The position numbers and the translations under genes were made by a program. A stretch of DNA of 64,000 bases from Methylovorus menthalis (GTDB lineage Bacteria; Pseudomonadota; Gammaproteobacteria; Burkholderiales; Methylophilaceae). Where the stretch lies: positions 62,001-126,000 of the forward strand of contig NZ_JAJAQH010000003.1 in NCBI RefSeq assembly GCF_020523625.1, read 5' to 3'. Positions 27,220-36,339 of the stretch are shown here, piece by piece (within the stretch, counting starts at the first letter, position 1; each line of letters begins with the position of its first letter). The notes beneath the pieces were generated by a model. The model did not search any database. It was not told the origin of the DNA and was given only the letters and a program-made list of their open reading frames with translations.

Positions 27220-28599
27220 ATGGTGTCTAGGCGTGATTTTCTCAAAGGTGCCAGCCTGGCCGGGGTGGCAGCAACCGCCGCTACGGTCAGCAAAGTCGCC
27301 ATGGCCGCGTTGCCGGAGATTGTCTCGGTGAGTGATGCCGAAACCCAGGCGCCGCTCATGCCCGACAATGGTCGCCCCTATAACCCGGTAGTCACCCTGA
27401 ATGGCTGGACATTACCATGGCGTATGCGCAATGGCGTGAAGGAGTTTCATCTGGTGGCCGAGCCGGTGGTGCGCGAATTGGCGCCCGGCATGAAGGCGCA
27501 TTTATGGGGTTACAACGGCCAGAGCCCGGGCCCCACGATTGAAGTAGTGGAAGGCGACCGCGTGCGTATCTATGTCACCAATCGCCTCCCCGAGCACACC
27601 TCCATGCACTGGCATGGCCAGCGCCTGCCCAATGGTATGGATGGCGTCACCGGCCTGACCCAGCCAGGCATCAAGCCCGGCAAAACCTTTGCCTATGAGT
27701 TTGTCGCGCAGCGGGCTGGCACCTTTATGTATCACCCGCATGCCGATGAAATGACGCAGATGGCGATGGGCATGATGGGCTTTTGGGTCACGCATCCGAA
27801 AAACCCCGCCACCATGGCGGTGGACCGTGATTTTGTGTTCCTGATCAATGCCTACGATATCGACCCCGGTGCTTACACGCCGCGCATCAATACCATGCTG
27901 GATTTCAATCTGTGGACCTTCAATAGCCGTGTTTTTCCGGGCATCAGCCCCATGGTGGTGAATCAAGGCGATCGGGTACGCATCCGCGTGGGCAATCTCA
28001 GCATGACCAATCACCCCATCCATATTCATGGTCACGAGTTCATGGTGACGGGCACCGATGGTGGCTGGGTGCCGCCCACCGCACGTTGGCCCGAAGTGAC
28101 CACCGACATTGCTGTGGGCCAGATGCGGGCGCTGGAATTCAAGGCGGATGCGCCGGGCGACTGGGCGTTTCATTGCCATAAAAGCCATCACACCATGAAT
28201 GCCATGGGGCATGACGTGCCCACCATGCTCGGCGTGGATCAGCGCGACTTGAAACAGCAACTGCAAGGCTTGTTGCCGGACTACATGGCCATGGGCCAGC
28301 ACGGCATGGCCAATATGGCGGAGATGCAAATGCCACTGCCGGACAACACCCTGCCGATGATGTCGGGCCAGGGCCAGTTTGGCGGGGTGGAAATGGGCGG
28401 CATGTTTACCACCGTCAAAATCCGCAAGGGCATCGCCAAACATGATTATCGCGACCCCGGCCATTACCAGCACCCCGCCGGTACGGTGGCCTGGGAAGTG
28501 GAAAACGATCTCCCGCCTGTCGAGCGGCCTGCAGACACCGACGCCGAAGGTGGCGTTGAAGTGCAGGTGCGCAAACCCGGCGACCACATGCAGCATTAA
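27220..28599 (+). CDS. Periplasmic multicopper oxidase (copper resistance)
   Basis: A 459-residue oxidase with a Tat signal (SRRDFLKGASLAG) and all copper ligands: HWHG, HPHADE, HPIHIHGHEF and HCHKSHHTMNAM, in which the last Met is the axial type 1 ligand. A Met-rich tail (about residues 350-405: MAMGQHGMANMAEMQMPLP, MMSGQG) recalls the Cu(I)-binding inserts of CueO and CopA. It probably oxidises Cu(I) to Cu(II) in the periplasm. It follows the outer-membrane factor by 54 bp and precedes a CusF-like protein, all presumably under CusR. Confidence 0.92.
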   Translation: MVSRRDFLKGASLAGVAATAATVSKVAMAALPEIVSVSDAETQAPLMPDNGRPYNPVVTLNGWTLPWRMRNGVKEFHLVAEPVVRELAPGMKAHLWGYNGQSPGPTIEVVEGDRVRIYVTNRLPEHTSMHWHGQRLPNGMDGVTGLTQPGIKPGKTFAYEFVAQRAGTFMYHPHADEMTQMAMGMMGFWVTHPKNPATMAVDRDFVFLINAYDIDPGAYTPRINTMLDFNLWTFNSRVFPGISPMVVNQGDRVRIRVGNLSMTNHPIHIHGHEFMVTGTDGGWVPPTARWPEVTTDIAVGQMRALEFKADAPGDWAFHCHKSHHTMNAMGHDVPTMLGVDQRDLKQQLQGLLPDYMAMGQHGMANMAEMQMPLPDNTLPMMSGQGQFGGVEMGGMFTTVKIRKGIAKHDYRDPGHYQHPAGTVAWEVENDLPPVERPADTDAEGGVEVQVRKPGDHMQH

Positions 28600-28617
28600 C
28601 CTGAATGGATGTTACTT

Positions 28618-29001
28618 ATGACCAAGCCAGTAATTCGTGTTTTATGGACCTTTAACCTGATCGGCATGATGGCCTTGCCGCTGCCGGGGTATGCGCACGA
28701 GGGGATGACGCATGACGCGCCACCGATTTCTGCCGCAGATACCGACATCAGCGCCACCCAAGGCGAAGTGCGCAAGATCAATCTGGAGCAAGGCACCATT
28801 ACGCTACGGCATGGCGATATCAAAAATCTGGGGATGCCGGGCATGACCATGGTCTTTGTCGCGCGAGATAAAGCCATGCTGCATGGTCTGGCAGAGGGCG
28901 ACCAAGTGGTGTTTCGTGCTGAGCGGCTGAATGGAGTGCTGATGGTGATTGCCATCCAAAAGCAGGGGGCAGCCAGTTCATCGTCAAATCCGGCGCCCTG
29001 A
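28618..29001 (+). CDS. CusF-like periplasmic Cu(I)/Ag(I)-binding protein with Trp-to-Met change
   Basis: A 127-residue exported protein (signal through GYAHE) with the OB-fold core of CusF: GEVRKINLEQGTITLRHGDI then GMPGMTMVF. Aligned by eye to E. coli CusF, the His and the two Met ligands are kept, but the Trp that packs on the metal is replaced by Met (GMPGM instead of NWPEM). The start at 28618 follows ATGGATG; an ATG at 28609 is also in frame. It is the last gene of the copper operon. Confidence 0.85.
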   Translation: MTKPVIRVLWTFNLIGMMALPLPGYAHEGMTHDAPPISAADTDISATQGEVRKINLEQGTITLRHGDIKNLGMPGMTMVFVARDKAMLHGLAEGDQVVFRAERLNGVLMVIAIQKQGAASSSSNPAP

Positions 29002-29085
29002 GCCAGTCGCATGACGTGAGGCTGGTGGTCTGACGATAGCGCGGCTGGATATCCCATTCAATCCATTGCAAAGACCATAAAAAAA

Positions 29086-29108
29086 GCCCCGGTTTCCCGG
29101 GGCTTTTT
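29086..29108. terminator. Bidirectional terminator between copper operon and groEL
   Basis: GCCCCGG-TTTC-CCGGGGC is flanked by an A run on the left and TTTTT on the right. It can end the copper operon on the plus strand and groESL on the minus strand. Confidence 0.9.
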
Positions 29109-29148
29109 ACTTGATGGCGAGGCTTGCAGCCTCTGCATCAGGCCTTGA

Positions 29149-30819
<1,671 letters not shown>

Positions 30820-30837
30820 TTAAGGGATGCGTCGCAA

Positions 30838-31128
30838 TTAAGCTTCAACAACGCCCAGAATGTCTTCTTCACGCAGTACCAGTACTTCTTCGCCGTTAAC
30901 CTTAACAGCCTGGCCTGCATACTTGCCGAACAACACCTTGTCGCCCACTTTCACATCCAGAGCGATAGCTTTGCCGCTGTCATCCTTCTTGCCAGGACCA
31001 ACAGCGAGGATCTCGCCTTGATCGGGCTTCTCTGCAGCAGTATCTGGAATGACGATGCCGGATGCTGTTTTACGTTCTTCTTCCAAGCGCTTAACAATCA
31101 CGCGGTCATGCAAAGGACGAATTGCCAT
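30838..31128 (-). CDS. groES: Co-chaperonin GroES
   Basis: A 96-residue GroES with the N-terminal [20 protein letters not shown], the mobile loop region [10 protein letters not shown], and [16 protein letters not shown] at the end. It caps the GroEL ring. A Shine-Dalgarno AAGGAG lies directly upstream of the ATG. First gene of groESL, preceded by a CIRCE element and a sigma-32-like promoter. Confidence 0.98.
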   Translation of the reverse strand: MAIRPLHDRVIVKRLEEERKTASGIVIPDTAAEKPDQGEILAVGPGKKDDSGKAIALDVKVGDKVLFGKYAGQAVKVNGEEVLVLREEDILGVVEA

Positions 31129-31198
31129 GAGTTACTCTCCTTAATAAAGTCATTTTTTGACATTGGGTTAATCAGAATTCGGGTAGGGCAGGGTGCTT

Positions 31199-31225
31199 TT
31201 AGCACTCAACCCTATAGAGTGCTAA
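31199..31225 (-). promoter_or_regulatory. CIRCE operator (HrcA site)
   Basis: TTAGCACTC-N9-GAGTGCTAA matches the CIRCE consensus at every arm position. It lies 70 bp upstream of groES. HrcA binding here should repress groESL until heat shock. Confidence 0.95.
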
Positions 31226-31254
31226 TAATAAGGGCGAGGGTGGGATTTTTCAAG
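31226..31254 (-). promoter_or_regulatory. Sigma-32-like promoter for groESL
   Basis: Read on the minus strand, CTTGAAA (31248-31254) and CCCTTATTA (31226-31234) are separated by 13 bp. This is close to the RpoH consensus CTTGAAA / CCCCATnTA. The -10 element abuts the CIRCE arm, so HrcA would block the same promoter that sigma-32 uses. Confidence 0.7.
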
Positions 31255-31386
31255 AGAGGGCTGGTCTTTTGTCGTGAGCAATTTAATTCAAGAGGTTTTT
31301 GATTTAGGTGAATATATTAAATTGATTAATAAATTCAATAGGATGGTGTTTATTTTTGAATGGGTGCGAAAACCATGTAATTCCAC

Positions 31387-32862
31387 ATGCCCAGGATTGC
31401 TGAGTTCGGAAAAAATATAAGGTCAACTTTCGCGGCCTTTATAATTCAGCCGTTACAATTTCAGTATATTCAGTTACTAAATAATAAAAACGCATTTTCT
31501 CAATTGAGCTTACAACTTCGATCCATTTTGATACTAGGGTACGGCAGCATCGGACAAGGCCTCACCGAAATACTGCTACGACACTTTTCCCTGGCTCCTC
31601 ATCAAATCATCATCATCGCAGCAGACGATGACGGCGCAATCGTAGCCGCGCATTTTGGGTTGTCGATCATTACATTGCGTCTGGATGAAGGTAATTATGA
31701 AAAGACGATCAGCCGCTACCTGCAGCCAGGCAGTCTCCTGATCAATGTATCTGTGGAAGTATCCTCAAAATCGTTAGTGGAGTGGTGTCGACCTCGGCAA
31801 GTCCTTTACCTCGATACCTGTGTGGAGCCTTGGGCTGGTGGATACCATAGGGCAGATGACCATGCTTTGACGACAAACTATTTTTTGCGGCATGAGATAT
31901 TGAAAGATAGTCGGCCTGGCGACCCTACAGCTATCGTAGCCCATGGGGCAAACCCGGGCCTGGTCAGTCACCTTGTGAAGGAGGGGTTGCAATCTCTCGC
32001 CACCTTGAGGGGTTTAGATCACTGGCACTCATGGCCGGACCTTGCACAACAACTTGGCGTAAAGGTCATTCAGGTGGCCGAGCGCGACACCCAATATACA
32101 AGGCTGCCACTACCCGCAGAGCATTTTTACAATACCTGGTCCGTAGATGGGTTGCTCGCTGAAGCGTGGCAGCCAGCCGAAATGGGTTGGGGCAGCCATG
32201 AGCAAACACTCCCGTTTGATGCACATCGGCATACATCAGGCGATCAGTCTGGCATTTATCTTGATCGCCATAGCATGGATATCAGGGTCAAATCGTGGGT
32301 GCCGTCAGTCGGTCCACAAGAGGCTTTGCTGCTTTCTCATCATGAAGCGCTGTCAATTGCCAATTGGTTGACCATGCCAGTAGACGGGCTTGATGGTTCA
32401 ACTTATTACCGGCCTACGGTTTACTATGCTTATCATCCCGCTCCAATTGCATTAGAGTCATTAAATAATTGGAGGGCTAACCAGTACCAACCGCCATTTG
32501 TAACCAAGGTTCTGAGAGATGAACTGGAGAATGGTATGGATCAGTTGGGCGTGCTACTTGTATTTGAGGGCGGTGCTTATTGGTATGGCTCGACATTGAC
32601 ACTTATAGAGGCACGCGAGCTTTCGCTCTTCAATAGTGCGACTTCTCTGCAAGTCGTGGCTGGCATCATTGGCGCCATTAGCTGGATGCTGGAAAATCCT
32701 GTCAAGGGTGTCATTGAAGCGGAATATGTGGACCATGGATATGTCATGCGCATTGCGCGCCCGTACCTTGGGCATGTTGGTGGCGTTCTCACAGACTGGC
32801 AACCACATTCAACAGGTGGCTTACAGTTTGAAGATTTCCTTATAAAAAAACACAATGAATGA
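31387..32862 (+). CDS. hss: Homospermidine synthase
   Basis: Homospermidine synthase joins aminobutyl groups from putrescine or spermidine to give homospermidine, with NAD+ bound tightly. The Rossmann start SILILGYGSIGQGLTE and the blocks YLDTCVEPWAGGY, VAHGANPGLVSHL, ERDTQYT, NTWSVDG and the C-terminal DWQPHSTG are those of the saccharopine-dehydrogenase-like Hss family. The ATG at 31387 gives 491 residues with a 45-residue extension before the Rossmann fold; a TTG at 31504 would fit the family better. Neither has a clear ribosome site. It heads a plus-strand group with an ATP-grasp ligase. The region upstream (31256-31386) is AT-rich. Confidence 0.9.
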   Translation: MPRIAEFGKNIRSTFAAFIIQPLQFQYIQLLNNKNAFSQLSLQLRSILILGYGSIGQGLTEILLRHFSLAPHQIIIIAADDDGAIVAAHFGLSIITLRLDEGNYEKTISRYLQPGSLLINVSVEVSSKSLVEWCRPRQVLYLDTCVEPWAGGYHRADDHALTTNYFLRHEILKDSRPGDPTAIVAHGANPGLVSHLVKEGLQSLATLRGLDHWHSWPDLAQQLGVKVIQVAERDTQYTRLPLPAEHFYNTWSVDGLLAEAWQPAEMGWGSHEQTLPFDAHRHTSGDQSGIYLDRHSMDIRVKSWVPSVGPQEALLLSHHEALSIANWLTMPVDGLDGSTYYRPTVYYAYHPAPIALESLNNWRANQYQPPFVTKVLRDELENGMDQLGVLLVFEGGAYWYGSTLTLIEARELSLFNSATSLQVVAGIIGAISWMLENPVKGVIEAEYVDHGYVMRIARPYLGHVGGVLTDWQPHSTGGLQFEDFLIKKHNE

Positions 32863-32887
32863 ACGTTGATACATTAAGGGAGACAAT

Positions 32888-33295
32888 TTGAAGAAAAAAT
32901 CGGTATCGGTGCCGCTGATTATCCTTGGCAGCCTGAGCTTGTCCGCATGTGACCCACAACCACTCAATGATGTGCAACAACAGGTATATAACAGTCGCGA
33001 AGAATGTGAGCGTGACTGGAATGATGGCCAGTCTTGCACAGACAATCCGAATGGTGAGCCTACCAACGATCATAATCCCTATTATGTGTACGGCCCCCGC
33101 TGGTATGGCCCTCGTTATTATTGGGATCATGATTTGCAACGCCCAGTGCAGTTGCGTCAGGATGGTACGACGCGGGTCATCAACAATAGCCGCATCAATT
33201 CATCAAGTGGATATAGCAGCAATTCCACTACGATTGGCAAAATTGATCGCGGCGGTTTTGGCTACACCGCACGCGGTTTTTCCGGAGGCGGTTAA
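32888..33295 (+). CDS. YgiB-like (DUF1190) lipoprotein with Gly-rich C-terminus
   Basis: A 135-residue protein from TTG 32888 (AGGGAGA upstream). It has a lipoprotein signal ending LSAC followed by Asp; Asp at position +2 is the inner-membrane retention signal in enterics. The middle has the DUF1190-like NSREECERDWNDG and a Tyr/Trp/Pro-rich stretch, then an Asn/Ser-rich linker. The end reads RGGFGYTARGFSGGG; RGGFG recalls the tail of E. coli YgiB. The terminal Gly codons also form the Shine-Dalgarno (GGAGG) of the next gene. It may be the peptide substrate of the adjacent ligase; that is inference. Confidence 0.75.
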   Translation: MKKKSVSVPLIILGSLSLSACDPQPLNDVQQQVYNSREECERDWNDGQSCTDNPNGEPTNDHNPYYVYGPRWYGPRYYWDHDLQRPVQLRQDGTTRVINNSRINSSSGYSSNSTTIGKIDRGGFGYTARGFSGGG

Positions 33296-33297
33296 AT

Positions 33298-34416
33298 ATG
33301 CAGCGCCTTACGATAACGCCCCGCCCGGATGCCGGTAAAAAGCTGGAGCAACAGGGACTCTCTTTCCACAATTGGGACGACTACTGGAAAGAAGACGCCT
33401 GTTATCAATTTACCCTGACTCAGATAGAGGAAATTGAAACCGCCACCGAAAACCTTTATGCCATGTGCCAACAGGCCTTACAGCTTGTGATTGATCAACA
33501 GCGCCTTGGCCAGTTGGGTATTCCAGAAATGTTCTGGCAGGCTATCCGCCAGTCCTGGGAAAAAGCTGACTTCTCGATTTATGGTCGCTTTGACCTTGCC
33601 TACGATGGCAAGAGTCCGCCCAAGATGCTGGAATACAATGCGGACACCCCGACCTCCCTGCTGGAGTCGGCAGTCTGCCAGTGGTACTGGCTGGAGGATG
33701 TATTTCCACAGCATGACCAGTTCAACTCGCTCCATGAAAAACTGGTAGACCGATGGAAAGCCTTGCCCAAAGGTGCGCCTGTTCATCTCACTTCATTGCT
33801 GGATAATGAAGAGGACTGGGTATGTGCCATGTACATGCTTGATACCGTCACACAGGCAGGGCACCAGGCCAAGCATATCTTTGTCGAAGATATTGGTTGG
33901 GACGAGGACCTCAAGTGTTTTGTGGACATGGAAACTGAGCCAATAGCTCGGCTGTTCAAGCTTTATCCCTGGGAGTGGATGATGCGGGAATCCTTTGCAG
34001 AACATGTTCTACAGGCACCGACACGTTTTATCGAACCACTCTGGAAGTCCGTGCTGTCCTGTAAAGGGCTGCTCCCCGTCTTGTGGGAGCTGTTTCCAGG
34101 TCACCCCAATCTGCTCCCTGCCTATTTTGATGCTGGCAAGCTTGCTTCGTATGCGCGTAAGCCGCTCTATTCGCGTGAGGGAGCCAACATTCAGCTAGTC
34201 AGGAATGGCCAGTTGATTGCGGAGGATGATGGCCCTTATGGTGCGGAAGGCTATATTTATCAGGAGCTATATGACATCCCGGTGTTTGATGGAAAATATC
34301 CTGTGATTGGTTCCTGGGTGGTGAATGGAGAGCCTGCCGGCATGTGCATACGCGAAGATGTGAAAGCCATTACCACCAATATGAGCAACTTTGTCCCGCA
34401 TTTTTTTACTGAGTGA
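33298..34416 (+). CDS. Glutathionylspermidine synthase-like ATP-grasp ligase (YgiC/YjfC type)
   Basis: A 372-residue protein with the GspS-synthetase type ATP-grasp fold: YGRFDLAYDG, MLEYNADTPTSLLES, KPLYSREGANI and the closing NFVPHFF. E. coli GspS makes an amide between the glycine carboxylate of glutathione and spermidine. This protein lacks the N-terminal amidase (CHAP) domain of GspS, as do YgiC and YjfC, whose substrates are not established. It starts 2 bp after the lipoprotein gene and lies in one run with homospermidine synthase and a DUF350 protein. That predicts a ligase using a polyamine. Confidence 0.88.
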   Translation: MQRLTITPRPDAGKKLEQQGLSFHNWDDYWKEDACYQFTLTQIEEIETATENLYAMCQQALQLVIDQQRLGQLGIPEMFWQAIRQSWEKADFSIYGRFDLAYDGKSPPKMLEYNADTPTSLLESAVCQWYWLEDVFPQHDQFNSLHEKLVDRWKALPKGAPVHLTSLLDNEEDWVCAMYMLDTVTQAGHQAKHIFVEDIGWDEDLKCFVDMETEPIARLFKLYPWEWMMRESFAEHVLQAPTRFIEPLWKSVLSCKGLLPVLWELFPGHPNLLPAYFDAGKLASYARKPLYSREGANIQLVRNGQLIAEDDGPYGAEGYIYQELYDIPVFDGKYPVIGSWVVNGEPAGMCIREDVKAITTNMSNFVPHFFTE

Positions 34417-34438
34417 ATTGAATAAAAAGGATAACTCC

Positions 34439-34819
34439 ATGATCAACAGCATTGCTGCTTTTCTGTCCTATTTGGGTGTTGCCATCCTGCTATTGGGCGC
34501 ATTTATGGCTATCTATGTCCAGATCACCCCATACAAAGAATTCAAGCTGATTGCACAAGGCAATGCTGCCGCAGCAATTTCCTTGTCAGGCGCAGTGCTC
34601 GGCTTCACTTTCCCATTGCTTGCCTCCATCTACTATACCCAATCCTTGCTCGAAATGACCATATGGGCAGGCATTACCTGCATTGTTCAGCTACTGGTCT
34701 TCACCGTCATGCGGCACTGGGCAAAACATATTGAAGATGGCGTACTGGCACCGGCCATTATATTGGCTGCATTGTCCATGAGTGTTGGCCTGCTGAATGC
34801 AGTGAGTATCAGCCATTAA
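34439..34819 (+). CDS. DUF350 (YjfL-like) membrane protein
   Basis: A 126-residue protein from ATG 34439 (AAAGGATAAC upstream) with four hydrophobic helices. The pattern matches DUF350: YKEFKLIAQGNAAAAISLSGAVLGFTFPL, then IWAGITCIVQLLVF. DUF350 proteins occur next to YgiC/YjfC-type ATP-grasp ligases in many bacteria and are thought to act with them at the inner membrane, but no activity is known. It follows the ligase by 22 bp. Confidence 0.88.
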   Translation: MINSIAAFLSYLGVAILLLGAFMAIYVQITPYKEFKLIAQGNAAAAISLSGAVLGFTFPLLASIYYTQSLLEMTIWAGITCIVQLLVFTVMRHWAKHIEDGVLAPAIILAALSMSVGLLNAVSISH

Positions 34820-34836
34820 GTGATCAAGGACTTATC

Positions 34837-34887
34837 ATGAATTACCTCATTCACTTCCAGAAGATATTACTTTGGTCACCCAGTTAA
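34837..34887 (+). CDS. Possible 16-codon leader ORF
   Basis: The frame MNYLIHFQKILLWSPS has an ideal Shine-Dalgarno (AAGGA, 6 nt spacing) that the following zinc-finger gene lacks. Its stop is 15 bp before the ATG of that gene, so translational coupling is possible. It could equally be a decayed former start. Not recognisable by similarity. Confidence 0.35.
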   Translation: MNYLIHFQKILLWSPS

Positions 34888-34901
34888 CAGGCTGCAATCA
34901 A

Positions 34902-35246
34902 ATGGCCAATAAAGAAGTTGGATATCAATGGACATGCCAGGTGTGCGATCAGAGCAACTCACCGCAAGCGAATGTATGTGCCAGATGTCAATTTCCATCG
35001 CACGCTTCAGGCAGGGAGATTGAGGCCGCAAAAATGGCATTTTCCAATGGTGATCCAACGCAAGGTATTGCCAAGGATGTAAATGAGTTGGGGATAATCA
35101 TCGGGATTTTGCTGCTGTGTACGGGCGGATTTTTGATGAAGTTTTGTTGGGAAAGTGGAGGATCTGCTCCCGGTATCGTATTAATTCTTCTTGGCGCATT
35201 AATACTTAACCTTAGCGGGTATGTTTGGCCGAAGAGAAAAGGTTAG
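34902..35246 (+). CDS. Small membrane protein with RanBP2-type zinc finger
   Basis: From ATG 34902 the protein has 114 residues; a TTG at 34872 would add ten. Near the N-terminus, WTCQVCDQSNSPQANVCARC fits W-x-C-x2-C-x3-N-x6-C-x2-C, the exact pattern of RanBP2-type zinc fingers, which bind single-stranded RNA or ubiquitin in eukaryotes. Two hydrophobic helices follow (IIIGILLLCTGGFLMKFCW and PGIVLILLGALILNLSGYV). The finger should face the cytoplasm or periplasm side of the inner membrane. It is the last gene of the homospermidine/ATP-grasp run. The function is unknown. Confidence 0.7.
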   Translation: MANKEVGYQWTCQVCDQSNSPQANVCARCQFPSHASGREIEAAKMAFSNGDPTQGIAKDVNELGIIIGILLLCTGGFLMKFCWESGGSAPGIVLILLGALILNLSGYVWPKRKG

Positions 35247-35331
35247 AAACATGTTGTTTGTCTGGATTCCAAGGGTACGCTGCTGGGTTTAACTGCATGG
35301 GTCTGTCGCCGCTAGCGGCTAGGCTGGTTCG

Positions 35332-36339
35332 CTAAATCAATGTCAGTTGCGCCCTGAGCTGCATGTAAGCCTTGGATGCATGAAATGCGGGCAGGAACTC
35401 TTCAAACGTATTAATCGGCAGGGGCCTGCTGAACAGATACCCCTGGTATTTCATGCAGCCTTTATTCAGCAGGTAGTTCAGCTGCTCGGTGGTTTCCACG
35501 CCTTCTGCAATCAGCATCATGTTGAGGTTTTTGCTGAGCACGACCAGGGTTTCCACAATCGCCTTGTCACTTTCGTTGGTCAAGAGATCGCGCACAAAGG
35601 ATTGGTCTATCTTTAGCTGCTCAAACGGCAGGTGCTTGAGGTAGTTGAGTGAGGAGTAGCCGGTGCCAAAGTCATCCAGTGACCAACTGATGCCGAAGGC
35701 GCGCAGGGCTTTCATTTTCTGGATGGTGGTGTCGACATCCTTTGCCAGCATGCTTTCGGTGAGTTCCAATTTCAGGTGGGCGGGCGTGGCGCCGCTGCGC
35801 ATCACGATCTCGATGACTTCCTGCACAAAGTCGGGTTGCCTGAGCTGCGATGCGCTGACATTCACGGCGATGCTGAGATGTGCCGTCTGCGGGTCTTTTG
35901 ACCACTTTACCAATTGGGCGCAGGCTTCTTTCAGTACCCAGGTGCCAATTGGCTGGATCAGGCCAGTTTCTTCTGCCACGGCGATGAATACGCCGGGCGG
36001 TATCATGCCGCGCGTCGGGTGTTGCCAGCGCAGGAGCGCTTCGGCTCCGAAAATATGCCCCTCGGCATCGACCTGGGGCTGATAGTGCAAGCAGAAATGG
36101 CCTTTCGCCAGGGCTTCGCGCATGTCCGCGTACAGCGAGTTGCGTATGGGGGTCTGTTGCAGGACAAGCCGCAGGGCAGCTTCGTCAAGGTGGAGTAGAT
36201 TTGTCGGGCGGCCATCGCGAGGCACGCCCGCGTTCGCTTCGCGATACAATAAGGCCTCACGCCAGTGAGGTGGAAAATCGTCATGTGATCTCCACTCGCC
36301 TGGCAATCCACATTGCCTGACCCCACAAGGATTCAACAT
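35332..36339 (-). CDS. EAL-domain c-di-GMP phosphodiesterase, start uncertain
   Basis: The last 270 residues form an EAL domain with all catalytic features: FGAEALLRWQHP (EAL), VNVSASQL, LELTES, SLDDFGTGYSSLNYL, KIDQSF and AEGVET, so it should hydrolyse c-di-GMP. The preceding 60-70 residues match nothing I know; the ALLQQTP/DMREALAKGHF segment is the usual lead-in of GGDEF-EAL proteins but no GGDEF is present. Starts at 36339 (ATG) or 36225 (GTG) are possible. Its 5' end abuts or overlaps the divergent helicase gene, suggesting a truncated gene. Confidence 0.8.
   Translation of the reverse strand: MLNPCGVRQCGLPGEWRSHDDFPPHWREALLYREANAGVPRDGRPTNLLHLDEAALRLVLQQTPIRNSLYADMREALAKGHFCLHYQPQVDAEGHIFGAEALLRWQHPTRGMIPPGVFIAVAEETGLIQPIGTWVLKEACAQLVKWSKDPQTAHLSIAVNVSASQLRQPDFVQEVIEIVMRSGATPAHLKLELTESMLAKDVDTTIQKMKALRAFGISWSLDDFGTGYSSLNYLKHLPFEQLKIDQSFVRDLLTNESDKAIVETLVVLSKNLNMMLIAEGVETTEQLNYLLNKGCMKYQGYLFSRPLPINTFEEFLPAFHASKAYMQLRAQLTLI

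Noticed and set aside
35308-35319. Palindrome GCCGCTAGCGGC after the zinc-finger gene
   Set aside because: No loop and no T run, so it is not a terminator; too short to call an operator.
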